DNA of 64,000 nucleotides. Source: Leptolyngbyaceae cyanobacterium RM1_1_2. Its GTDB lineage: Bacteria > Cyanobacteriota > Cyanobacteriia > Phormidesmidales > Phormidesmidaceae. The notes under the pieces are model-generated. The model had not been told where the DNA came from and searched no databases. It saw only the letters and a list, made by a program, of their open reading frames with translations. Positions 9,570 to 17,698 of this stretch are shown here, one piece after another. Each line of letters begins with the position of its first letter. Within the stretch, counting starts at the first letter, position 1. The stretch is from contig JAAUQI010000007.1 in the NCBI GenBank assembly GCA_012032345.1, positions 48,825 to 112,824 of the forward strand. The letters are read 5' to 3'. The position numbers were made by a program, and so were the translations under genes.

Positions 9570-10544
9570 TCAGGAATCGTTACTTGCTTCTGGTTCTGGT
9601 GCTTCTACACCTGTCTCATCGCGGGCCTCATCACGAGCTGTTGGCCCCATCAGGGCTGCCGTTGGTGTCAAGCCTGTGAGCGTTAGCGTGTACTCGATGT
9701 GGCTACCGCCGCTGTTTTGCCAGTCAATAACGCGGCGATCGCCATCTAGAGTGGGGTCGTTGTCGTAGGTAGTTACGACTGCGTAATAAAGCCCTGTGCG
9801 CGGTACCGGAAAATCTGTAATCTGCGACTGCAGCCGGTTTAGGTCATCATTTTCGGCAAGGAGCTGCCCTTCACTGTTAAAAAGAAACAGTTGGGAATCG
9901 TCGTCTCGGTAGAGGGTACCCGGCAAAATATTGGTGGCGTCTACTGAGAGGGTGACGCGATCGCCCAAACCAGCCACAAAACTGTATACCTGATGGTCGC
10001 TGCTTACCTCACCAGCTGCCACCCCTGAGCCATTGCGAGTATCTACAGGGGTCGCTGGTGACAGTGCTGGGACATCCGTTTGGCTGCGCAAGCTAACGCT
10101 AGCCAAGGGAAAGATCGGTCTAAAAGCCTGGTTTCGTCCCTGTCCTGGCTGATAGTAGAGGGTAGCAAATAGCGCTTCATAGGCTCTGGCCCACTCTTGG
10201 GGACGCTCCGGCAAATTCACCTCGGCGGCGCTAATCGCTTGGGCCAAAGCAGCCTCGCAGTTAGGAATATTGCTGACAACAGTGCCGCTAGCCTCATAGG
10301 TCTGTAGCTGCCGCCGAAACTGAATCAGCTGGCTGCGTCTGTCCGCTGTAATTTCATCTGAGCCAATTAGCGGATCAACTAGGTCAAGGGCGTAGTTCCA
10401 GGCATTTAAGCAGATCGCTAGCTGTAGTTCCTGCTGGAGCTGACTGGCCGGAATCACCTGGGCTTGAGCAGCAGAAACTAAGCTACTGAGCGCGATCGCA
10501 CTCAGTCCAGCAATTCCTCCAGTGATGACTATTGGCGATTTCAT
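9570..10544 (-). CDS. Secreted PPC-domain protein
   Basis: 324 residues. The N-terminus (MKSPIVITGGIAGLSAIALSS, then ...AQAQ) is a good signal peptide with likely cleavage after AQA. The central part, residues ~35-130, is helical with conserved-looking Trp and Cys (LAICLNAWNYAL). Residues ~180-290 form a bacterial pre-peptidase C-terminal (PPC) beta-sandwich (GDRVTLSVDATN, LFNSEGQLLAENDDLN, GLYYAVVTTYDND). The C-terminal tail is acidic and probably disordered. PPC domains are exported binding modules, often on peptidases, but no catalytic domain is present. The gene is monocistronic, with about 215 bases to the divergent response regulator. Function unknown. Confidence 0.78.
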   Translation of the reverse strand: MKSPIVITGGIAGLSAIALSSLVSAAQAQVIPASQLQQELQLAICLNAWNYALDLVDPLIGSDEITADRRSQLIQFRRQLQTYEASGTVVSNIPNCEAALAQAISAAEVNLPERPQEWARAYEALFATLYYQPGQGRNQAFRPIFPLASVSLRSQTDVPALSPATPVDTRNGSGVAAGEVSSDHQVYSFVAGLGDRVTLSVDATNILPGTLYRDDDSQLFLFNSEGQLLAENDDLNRLQSQITDFPVPRTGLYYAVVTTYDNDPTLDGDRRVIDWQNSGGSHIEYTLTLTGLTPTAALMGPTARDEARDETGVEAPEPEASNDS

Positions 10545-10759
10545 CGTTCGATATCTTGAAGGTAGGCTAAGCTTTTTATGGCATTGTGCTTCAGAGTTTA
10601 CCCTACACTTTCCGTAAAAATATCATCTACCATCCTATCTTTCCAGATACTTTTGGGCACACTAATGTCTTAAGGGGTGTTTTTTTGACCAGCCCAGCTT
10701 CAATAAATGTACCCATTGTTCTGAGCTGAGCTTTGCTCTCTTGTGCCTAAATATCAAAT

Positions 10760-12520
10760 ATGATTGACACGAGCTGGATTGCTCCTCGTGCGGCAAACCT
10801 TAAACGAATCGAGTCTTGGATGGATTCAAGCCAGAACGAACAACTAAAATTGCTGGTTGTAGATGACGAGCCGGACAACCTAGATCTGCTCTATCGGACT
10901 TTTCGCCGTGATTTTCGCGTGTTTAAGGCCGATAACGGACTGTCTGCCCTGCAAATGCTGAGTCAGGAAGGAGAAATGGCCATTATTATCTCCGATCAGC
11001 GTATGCCGCGTATGAACGGCACCGAATTTCTCAGCCGCACAGTCGAGCGCTTCCCAGACACAATCCGCATTGTGCTGACGGGCTATACAGACGTTGAAGA
11101 TCTTGTCGAAGCCATCAACTCCGGCCAGGTTTTCAAATACATCACCAAGCCGTGGAATCCAGATCAGCTCAAAAGCGTAGTTTTACAAGCTGCTGAGACT
11201 TACCGCGTTCTCAAGCAAAGGACATTAGAGCTGAGTCGTGCCCTGAGCCGAGAGTCGCTGTTTAACAAGGTTATGCTGGCAATCCGAGAGTCTCTCGACT
11301 ACAGCAACATGCTGCAGACGGTTGCAGAAACTTTAGGCAATACTTTTAGCGCCTGCTGCTCTACGCTGATCCCGACAGATACTGTCAATCAGCAGAGGCA
11401 GTATCTGTATCAGATCTCAGCGACCCGATTTGTGCATATCGCTCCCGAACACCCCGATACTGAAATCGGCTGCAACCTCAAAGCTATCGAGTTACTGGAG
11501 CAGTCCATCGACCCTAGCACGCTAGTCTGCGACGGTTCGATTCAGCAGCAGGTTACCCAGATAGATGAGAACACAGCAATCACAAGACTAACCATTCCTT
11601 TTTTCTATCAAAAGGACTGTCTAGCGATCGCCTATCTCTATCGCATCGGCGAGCCTGATGTCTGGACAGAGGAAACTATTGACCTGATTAACAGCGTCTC
11701 TGAGCAAGTTGCCCTGGCAATTTCGCAGTCTATGCTCTACCAGCAGCTGCAGCAGCAGAGTCAGCAGATGCGAACAGAACTAGCAGTTGCCCGACAGATT
11801 CAAACTAACCTGCTGCGTCAAAGCTGGCCTGAGATCGAAGGCATCCGCATTCAAGCCCGCTGCATTCCGGCTAGAGAGGTAGGTGGAGATTTCTTTGAAG
11901 TGCTGGTTCATCCTCAAGGGGATATCTGGCTAGCCGTGGGAGATGTCTCAGGCAAAGGAGTCCCAGCAGCTTTGTTTATGGCAAGTGCTATCTCCGTCCT
12001 GCGCCGCGAACTGTCGCAAGAATCGCCGCCGCCGCCCAATATCGTCCTAAGAAATCTCAATGCCAGTCTTTCCGACGATTTGGTTAGCAACAACTGCTTT
12101 ATTACGATGGTGCTGGTTCGCTATTTGCCCGGCCAGCAAAAGCTAATTTATGCCAACGCAGGCCACATATATCCGATGGTTTGGTCGCGCTCAGAGTCTG
12201 CTACGGATGAGGCTGAGCCAACCTACCTAGATACTCGCAGCGTGCCGTTAGGTATCCTCCCTCAGTGGCATTCAGCCGCAGGTGAGGTCATGTTACCCGC
12301 TGGTTCAGCCTTGGTCATCACCAGTGATGGCATTACTGAAGCTACTATTGCAGCCGCGCCTAGCAACGGCAGTCAGGCTATGCTCAGGCAAACTGGGCTA
12401 TGGTCAATGCTAAAACAGCAAACCGGACTGCTCAATCTTGATCAGGTACTAGAGCAAGTTGCCGCTTTTAACTCAGTTCAAGAAGATGACCAAACAATTC
12501 TCTCACTGGAGGTACTGTAG
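10760..12520 (+). CDS. Response regulator with GAF and PP2C (SpoIIE/RsbU-type) phosphatase
   Basis: 586 residues: receiver domain at ~30-145 (VVDDEPDN acidic pair, phospho-acceptor in IISDQRMP, and switch Lys in ITKPW), GAF-like region at ~165-325, then a PP2C-type Ser/Thr phosphatase at ~345-585 (metal ligands in VGDVSGKGVPAALFMA, NAGHIYP, ITSDGITEA). Family members dephosphorylate an anti-sigma-factor antagonist when the receiver is phosphorylated. The next gene, 3 bases downstream, encodes the matching RsbW-like kinase, so the pair looks like a partner-switching module. The antagonist (STAS) partner is not in the window. An alternative start at base 10820 (MDSSQNEQLKLL) is plausible because the receiver begins just after it. 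Confidence 0.88.
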   Translation: MIDTSWIAPRAANLKRIESWMDSSQNEQLKLLVVDDEPDNLDLLYRTFRRDFRVFKADNGLSALQMLSQEGEMAIIISDQRMPRMNGTEFLSRTVERFPDTIRIVLTGYTDVEDLVEAINSGQVFKYITKPWNPDQLKSVVLQAAETYRVLKQRTLELSRALSRESLFNKVMLAIRESLDYSNMLQTVAETLGNTFSACCSTLIPTDTVNQQRQYLYQISATRFVHIAPEHPDTEIGCNLKAIELLEQSIDPSTLVCDGSIQQQVTQIDENTAITRLTIPFFYQKDCLAIAYLYRIGEPDVWTEETIDLINSVSEQVALAISQSMLYQQLQQQSQQMRTELAVARQIQTNLLRQSWPEIEGIRIQARCIPAREVGGDFFEVLVHPQGDIWLAVGDVSGKGVPAALFMASAISVLRRELSQESPPPPNIVLRNLNASLSDDLVSNNCFITMVLVRYLPGQQKLIYANAGHIYPMVWSRSESATDEAEPTYLDTRSVPLGILPQWHSAAGEVMLPAGSALVITSDGITEATIAAAPSNGSQAMLRQTGLWSMLKQQTGLLNLDQVLEQVAAFNSVQEDDQTILSLEVL

Positions 12521-12523
12521 GTC

Positions 12524-13132
12524 ATGAAAACAGAGCTTCACGTCCCCAGCGATCTCAAGTTTTTGACAATTGTTGAGAACTGGCTCATAGAATCCCTCAA
12601 GACAGAACTAGACTATCAGATTGATCGGCAGATTGACTGGTCACGGACTGAAAATCGCCTACGACTGGTGCTGGTTGAGGCTTATTCCAACGTTGTCCGC
12701 CATGCTCACCAAAATCAGCCCAACTTACCTGTTCTGATTCGTCTGGAACTAAAAGACCGCGATCTTTCCTTAGAAGTTTGGGATTCAGGTTCTGGTTTTG
12801 AGCTAGATCGATACCTGGCTCCTGAACCTGAAGATTTTCAGGAAGGAGGATACGGCTGGCTGATTTTGCACCGCCTGATGGATACGGTTGAATACCGCTT
12901 GAGAGTGGGAGAAGGAAAAAACTGTCTATCTATGAAAACATCTTTAGAAACGAGCCAAGAGGCAGCTTCGCAAGCGGCTGAGAACAGCACTTCGGCAGAA
13001 TCATCCAGCCCAGCAGCCCCGCAAGCAGCCCCAGTGGACGCTGCCCCAGCAGACACCCCTCCCTACAGCAGCCAGCCCCCACAAAGCAGGTTAGACCCAG
13101 AGAAAGATCCAGAGAAAGACCTCGCTAAGTAG
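12524..13132 (+). CDS. Anti-sigma regulatory factor, RsbW-like serine kinase
   Basis: 202 residues. Residues 1-145 are a GHKL ATPase of the RsbW/SpoIIAB class: N-box LVEAYSNVVRHAH, G1 box EVWDSGSGF and G2 box GGYGWLILHRLMD. Such kinases phosphorylate a STAS-domain antagonist and so control a sigma factor or another output. The last ~55 residues are Ala/Pro/Ser-rich with a charged repeat (DPEKDPEKD) and are likely disordered, which is unusual for a small kinase. A strong Shine-Dalgarno sequence (GGAGGT, ~12510) lies inside the end of the upstream phosphatase gene, giving translational coupling. The 3' end overlaps the convergent peptidase gene by 8 bases. Confidence 0.85.
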   Translation: MKTELHVPSDLKFLTIVENWLIESLKTELDYQIDRQIDWSRTENRLRLVLVEAYSNVVRHAHQNQPNLPVLIRLELKDRDLSLEVWDSGSGFELDRYLAPEPEDFQEGGYGWLILHRLMDTVEYRLRVGEGKNCLSMKTSLETSQEAASQAAENSTSAESSSPAAPQAAPVDAAPADTPPYSSQPPQSRLDPEKDPEKDLAK

Positions 13133-13810
13133 TGCTGCCATAGCAAGCTGAGGACACCCCTGAAAGCCAAGCCCATAGCTGGTCACCATAGGAAAAGTGC
13201 CACCATTCATGGGGATGCCGCTGAAAGCCAACAGCGCTTAACAGCACGGAGAGCTGCTCTCTGCTGTGGTGATACTGCTGCTGAGAGTCAGCGCTGGTGG
13301 CAAAGTAATTGGGATAGGAGCGACTTGACAGCTCATCAATAGGGGAACCCATGTCGATCGCCTCGCCGCTGGCATCTGTCAGCGTTACATCCACGGCGGC
13401 CCCGGTGCTGTGGGGGGGGGGTGTTTGTGGGTTTGAGCTAGACGGTGCCCAAAACTGATAAACCTGAGACAGCAGAGCCTGCCGCTTAGATGCGCTCACG
13501 GCCCTTGGTGACAAACCTTTGTCCAATAGCAGTTGCTGATAGGTATGCTCAATCATGAACTGCTGCACCGCAATCGGACGGTAGGCATCAAAAATCTGAA
13601 TGTGCCAGCCTGGACGCTGTGCCTGTAGCTGCTGCTGTGCCTGCAGCAGCCGATGGCAGACAGTTTGCCGCAGATAGTAGGGCGATCGCCGCCATAGGGT
13701 GCGCCTAGTCGGACATAGGGATGCGGCTGCACGACGGTGAAGCTCTCTAGCGGGATGGGGACTAGCGGCTCAGCGCGATCGCAAATCGGAACTTTTTGAT
13801 AAGGCTTCAT
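13125..13810 (-). pseudogene. M15D (VanX/DdpX-like) D-Ala-D-Ala dipeptidase, one frameshift
   Basis: The gene reads in two frames. The first part (13810 down to ~13682) gives PLVPIPL...HPYVRLGAPYGGDR. The second, from ~13681 in another frame, gives YYLRQTV, IQIFDAYRP, the zinc-ligand region HSTGAAVDVTL with its Asp, and the catalytic/zinc region HPHEWWHFSYG. Together these cover the whole M15D family (VanX, DdpX), Zn-dependent D-Ala-D-Ala dipeptidases linked to peptidoglycan turnover. One base appears missing right beside a GCGATCGC site at 13682-13689. A run of ten C (coding strand; G at 13412-13421) encodes PPP inside the second half without changing the frame. The start overlaps the stop of the upstream C15-like gene (ATGA at 13807-13810). 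Confidence 0.75.
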
Positions 13811-14505
13811 GAATTCGACAGCAATAACTCGCTAGACAAAACTGCAAGCTGATGGAGAACTCGGCGAAAGTCCTGCACAATCAGGGGTGTATTGGCCTGA
13901 TTCAGGGGCGGAACATGCACAAAAAGAGCCTGACATCCTGGCTTTTGGCTCAAAAACTGCAGCACACGAAAGTACAAATAATTGCAAACGTAGCTGCCTG
14001 CATCAGCGCTGATCTCAGTTATGGTAGTTCCCGACAGCAGCGACGGTAGGTAAAGCGGGGTCTGCAAGAAACTCTCAGCCTCTACGCCCTGCAGTTCCAG
14101 GCTAAGTCGGCAGCGATTTTCGGCCAAGCCACAGCAGATCACAAAGTCAGGCCGGAGCAAAACAATATTTTCAAGCACCTCAGCAGGTGCTAGTTGAAAG
14201 CTGACGGGGAGCCGACGCAGCAAATAGGTGTTCTTGGGCAATAGAGCCTGATGCTGCAAGGCTGCTAGCAAATCGTCTGAGGCATTAGAAATCTGGTGGG
14301 CGCGCCAGGGGCGAAACGAGGTCAGCAAAAAGCGAGGAGCGGCAGCTAGCAGACCTGGTTCTGGCAAATCTGGGGGCGACTCTGAAGCGGATAGAGTTGA
14401 GGTAGGTAAACTCAGGGCCGATATACCGGAGGGCAGAGCTGCTGACGGGGGGGTTAGTTTGCCTGAGATCCCTTTGCTCACCCTGCGGGGCAGTAGGTCT
14501 AACAT
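13807..14505 (-). CDS. Pyroglutamyl-peptidase-like (C15 family) protein
   Basis: 232 residues. From about residue 63 the sequence follows the C15 cysteine peptidase fold: LLTSFRPWRAHQISNASDDL, the VICCGLAENR region, the Cys nucleophile motif DAGSYVCNYLYF, and the catalytic-His region LFVHVPP. C15 enzymes remove N-terminal pyroglutamate from peptides. The first ~60 residues are Ser/Pro/Leu-rich and not part of the fold, so translation may begin further downstream, although I see no better Met before LLTSF. Its stop overlaps the start of the M15D peptidase by 4 bases, so the two peptidases are translationally coupled. Confidence 0.72.
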   Translation of the reverse strand: MLDLLPRRVSKGISGKLTPPSAALPSGISALSLPTSTLSASESPPDLPEPGLLAAAPRFLLTSFRPWRAHQISNASDDLLAALQHQALLPKNTYLLRRLPVSFQLAPAEVLENIVLLRPDFVICCGLAENRCRLSLELQGVEAESFLQTPLYLPSLLSGTTITEISADAGSYVCNYLYFRVLQFLSQKPGCQALFVHVPPLNQANTPLIVQDFRRVLHQLAVLSSELLLSNS

Positions 14506-14759
14506 GTTTGGGCTGTGGCTGTCTACCCTTTATTGTGGCACTTTTACCCACAGCGCGATCGCCCTAACCGTTGCCTACTGCCCTAGTCTGCCATATCAGC
14601 TACGGTATCGGGCGATCGCAGAGGTTATCCAATTCTCTGAACTCCGGCTACATACCCAGAATCCAACGTGCTGCCCCACAGGTGTTTCGTAACTCAAAAC
14701 TCAAAATCAAAAACTGGTATTACCATAGGTCAGTAAACGCTCTAGACGAGGGGCCACAA

Positions 14760-15404
14760 ATGACCGTCATCGCAGTGATCGATTACGACATGGGCAACCT
14801 ACACTCTGCCTGCAAAGGGCTGGAGCGGGCGGGCGCAACCCCTTGGGTGACAGATGTTGCCGCAGAGTTAGCGACAGCAGACGGGGTGGTTTTACCCGGA
14901 GTTGGAGCCTTTGATCCGGCTATGCAGCATTTGCGATCGCGTGATTTAGCTGAGCCAATCAGGCAAATTATTGCCAGTGGCAAACCCTTTTTAGGCATTT
15001 GCTTAGGACTACAGGTTTTGTTTGAGGCCAGTGAAGAAGGCCAAGAACCCGGCTTAGGCATAATTCCAGGAACAATTAAGCGCTTTCGCCCAGAACCCAA
15101 CCTGACGGTTCCCCACATGGGCTGGAACCAGCTCCAGCTGACGCAGCCTAACATTGGCCTCTGGCAGTCAGTACAGTCCGGTGACTGGGTTTACTTTGTC
15201 CATTCTTTCTACGCAGCTCCAGCAGATCCAAGCCTCAACGCGGCAACTGTTACCCACGGCAGTCAGGAAGTCACAGCAGCGATCGCCCGTGACAATCTCA
15301 TGGCTGTACAGTTTCACCCGGAGAAATCTGCTAGTGCGGGGCTGAAAATTTTGTCTAATTTCGTGGCGCTGGTGCAGGCAAAGGAGCTGGTAGGGAGTCG
15401 CTAG
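14760..15404 (+). CDS. hisH: Imidazole glycerol phosphate synthase, glutaminase subunit
   Basis: 214 residues from the ATG at 14760, where the family start MTVIAVIDYDMGNLHSACKGL begins. It is a class-I glutamine amidotransferase: oxyanion/nucleophile motif GICLGLQVLFE (Cys), and catalytic His-Glu in VQFHPEKS. HisH supplies ammonia to HisF, making imidazole glycerol phosphate and AICAR in histidine biosynthesis in the cytoplasm. The open frame extends upstream to 14571, but that stretch has no family similarity. The gene is followed 4 bases later by rsmD. hisF is not in the window, and scattered his genes are normal in cyanobacteria. Confidence 0.93.
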   Translation: MTVIAVIDYDMGNLHSACKGLERAGATPWVTDVAAELATADGVVLPGVGAFDPAMQHLRSRDLAEPIRQIIASGKPFLGICLGLQVLFEASEEGQEPGLGIIPGTIKRFRPEPNLTVPHMGWNQLQLTQPNIGLWQSVQSGDWVYFVHSFYAAPADPSLNAATVTHGSQEVTAAIARDNLMAVQFHPEKSASAGLKILSNFVALVQAKELVGSR

Positions 15405-15408
15405 GCCC

Positions 15409-15960
15409 ATGTCTTTGCGCATCTACGGCAACCGCCTGCTAAAAACTCTGCCCGGTCAGGCCACTCGGCCAACTGCGGCTCGGGTGCGGGAGGCGCTGTT
15501 TAACATCTGGCAGGGGCAGGTAGCAGGCTGTCGCTGGCTAGACCTGTGTACCGGGAGCGGGGCTATAGGTGCCGAGGCGATCGCCCGAGGAGCGGCCCAG
15601 GTCGTAGGTATTGAGCAATCGAGTCAGTCCTGTCGCCTGATCCAAGAAAACTGGCAGCGACTAGCCCAGCCCGAACAGACCTTTGAGGTGCGACGCGGCG
15701 ATATCCGTCAGCAAATCCAACAGCTTCAGGGACAGGTTTTTGATCGGATCTACTTTGACCCACCCTACGCCAGCGATCTCTATGAGTCAGTCTTACCAGC
15801 GATCGCCTCTCTGCACCTGCTGGCCCCCACTGGAGAAATAGCTGTAGAGCATCGGCCCCAGCGCTGGAGCGCGCAGGCGATCGCGGGTCTAGAAATCATC
15901 CGCCAAAAACGCTATGGCAGCACCACGCTAACTTTTTACACCGCAGTTCCCCAGTTTTAG
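15409..15960 (+). CDS. rsmD: 16S rRNA (guanine(966)-N2)-methyltransferase RsmD
   Basis: 183 residues, full length for the family. It shows the N-terminal RPTAARVREALFNIW, SAM-binding DLCTGSGAIGAEAIARGA (about 45-62), and the catalytic N-methyltransferase motif DPPY in RIYFDPPYAS. RsmD methylates G966 of 16S rRNA during small-subunit assembly. It starts 4 bases after hisH and probably shares its transcript. The stop codon lies inside the loop of a stem-loop (15945-15970). Confidence 0.9.
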   Translation: MSLRIYGNRLLKTLPGQATRPTAARVREALFNIWQGQVAGCRWLDLCTGSGAIGAEAIARGAAQVVGIEQSSQSCRLIQENWQRLAQPEQTFEVRRGDIRQQIQQLQGQVFDRIYFDPPYASDLYESVLPAIASLHLLAPTGEIAVEHRPQRWSAQAIAGLEIIRQKRYGSTTLTFYTAVPQF

Positions 15961-15970
15961 CCGGGGAACT
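15945..15970 (+). terminator. Stem-loop at the 3' end of rsmD
   Basis: Perfect 8-base inverted repeat AGTTCCCC ... GGGGAACT with a 10-base loop that includes the rsmD stop codon. No T run follows, so it may be an mRNA 3'-end structure rather than a true intrinsic terminator. Confidence 0.4.
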
Positions 15971-16069
15971 TGGTGATGCAGAGGCTTTAGACTAGAGCTA
16001 ATTGCAGCCTCTCTAAATCTCAGACTTTTAGAACTTATCCGTAATCCAAGACACTAGGAGAGTTGAACT

Positions 16070-16720
16070 TTAGTAAGGCATTAGGATGGCACGCAGTTCG
16101 CCCCCTCTGTTCCTGGTGGTATGGAGATCTACATACAGACGATTGTTGCTAAGAGCGTCTAACTGCTCAGGCGTGAGAGTATACTCACCTGCAGCGCTGC
16201 CCTCCCGCCCCATCGGATCTGAGATTACATCCAAAGCATACTGGAAGGGGCCGTTTTCGTCAGGACTTCCCTGATGAATATGAAAAGCCGAGGTAATGCT
16301 GGGGTTGGGTGGACTTACAGGGTCGCTCTCATAGCTACGCATCGGGCTAGAAAGGTTTTTAAAACTACCACGGACAATTAGTCGATTGTCTGATAGCACA
16401 GCGCCTACCGCCCCCCGAGCTAGAGTATCTGGGGAATTGGGCACTACATTTTCCTCACTCATAACCGCTACATAAGACATCAAGGAGGTACTCGCAGCTC
16501 CCTGAGCCATGAGTACCGACTGAGCCTGCTGCAGGTTACTATTGAGCGCTTCTCCTAGAAAAACATCTGATGTATTTGCCTGAAAGGCATGGCCCATTGT
16601 TGAAGGCGATAATGATGCAGCGGCTCGGCCCAAGGTAGGACTCAGCCAGCCAGTCGCAATCAGGCATAAGCAAGTCAGCGCACTCAGTAAAACGAGCCGC
16701 ATCCTCTTCAGGCTAGACAT
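16070..16720 (-). CDS. Secreted CHRD-domain protein
   Basis: 216 residues. The N-terminus (MRLVLLSALTCLCLIATGWLS, then GRAAA) is a signal peptide preceded by a basic MSSLKR. From about residue 85 a CHRD (chordin-like) beta domain follows: EENVVPNSPDTLARGAVGAVL, LIVRGSFKNL, AFHIHQGSPDENGP, and the closing LYVDLHTTRNRGGELRAIL. CHRD proteins are exported; their role in bacteria is not established. The gene stands alone, with ~110 bases to the same-strand response regulator upstream. Confidence 0.82.
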   Translation of the reverse strand: MSSLKRMRLVLLSALTCLCLIATGWLSPTLGRAAASLSPSTMGHAFQANTSDVFLGEALNSNLQQAQSVLMAQGAASTSLMSYVAVMSEENVVPNSPDTLARGAVGAVLSDNRLIVRGSFKNLSSPMRSYESDPVSPPNPSITSAFHIHQGSPDENGPFQYALDVISDPMGREGSAAGEYTLTPEQLDALSNNRLYVDLHTTRNRGGELRAILMPY

Positions 16721-16827
16721 AAAATTTCCTGTGATTAAGTGAATTCTGCTTAGAGCGTCGTTGATTTATTGACACTCATAAATATTACGAAGATATCAGA
16801 AGTTTGGATGCAAAACTGGCGTCAGCT

Positions 16828-17544
16828 TTAGTCATCTTCAAACCTGTAGCCAACGCCAATTACGGTTTTGACAAAGCTGGGATGGGACGGATCCGGCTCA
16901 ATTTTTTTGCGCAGTCGGGCAATGTGGCTGTCTACAACGCGCTCATCACCAAAAAAATCTTCACCCCAGAGTCTTTCGACTAGCTGAGTGCGATTCCAAA
17001 CCCGCCCTGGATAGCTCATGAAGGTAGCCAGCAGGTCAAACTCAAGCGGCGTCAGGTCGAGCAGTCCGACAGCCTGACCTCCTATCTCTTGCTCCCCTGT
17101 CTGGCGCAGGGCCGTGCGCTGGTCTAGATCAACCGTGAAATGGGGGGTTCGGTAGACCTGACTTTGAGCGCTGTGACGCAGACTGCGGCGCAGCAGCGCC
17201 CGTACCCGCGCCACCAGTTCACGCGGGCTAAAGGGCTTGACCATGTAGTCATCAGCCCCGGTAGAGAGGCCAATGATGCGGTCGATTTCTTCTCCCTTTG
17301 CCGTCAGCATCAAAATGTAGGGATCTTTGCTACCGGGCTGCTGGCGAATGCGGGCGCAGACCTCTAGTCCGTCTAGCCCTGGCAGCATCAGATCTAGCAC
17401 AATTAGGTCAGGCTGGCGATCGCGGAAAAGCTGTAGCCCGGTATTGCCATCCCGGCAGGTTTCGCAGCTAAACCCTTCTTTTTCCAGGTAAAGCTTAATT
17501 AGCTGAGCAATTTCATCTTCGTCTTCAACGATTAAGATATTCAT
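16828..17544 (-). CDS. OmpR/PhoB-family response regulator
   Basis: 238 residues from the Met at 17544 (MNILIVEDEDEIAQL); an open extension to 17613 lacks family similarity. The receiver domain (1-120) has the acidic EDED pair, phospho-Asp in LIVLDLMLPG, and the Lys of MVKPFSP. The C-terminal winged helix (~145-236) has LTPLEFDLLATFMSYPGRVW and VDSHIARLRKKI. It is a DNA-binding transcription factor whose promoter targets cannot be read here. No kinase gene is adjacent; the orphan histidine kinase at 20593 is a possible partner. It is divergent from the coiled membrane protein gene. Confidence 0.88.
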   Translation of the reverse strand: MNILIVEDEDEIAQLIKLYLEKEGFSCETCRDGNTGLQLFRDRQPDLIVLDLMLPGLDGLEVCARIRQQPGSKDPYILMLTAKGEEIDRIIGLSTGADDYMVKPFSPRELVARVRALLRRSLRHSAQSQVYRTPHFTVDLDQRTALRQTGEQEIGGQAVGLLDLTPLEFDLLATFMSYPGRVWNRTQLVERLWGEDFFGDERVVDSHIARLRKKIEPDPSHPSFVKTVIGVGYRFEDD

Positions 17545-17698
17545 GCATTCTCTAAGACTAGCCTGCTGAGATCTAGGGTAAAGCTGATAGCCTGGGCAAT
17601 TCAAACCAGGCAAGATTTATTTGGCGTTGTGCCATTCCTTAGCTAAGATTCTACGAATGGTGCTCAGGGTGATAGTAGGTTGCTCTAGAAAAAAGTCA

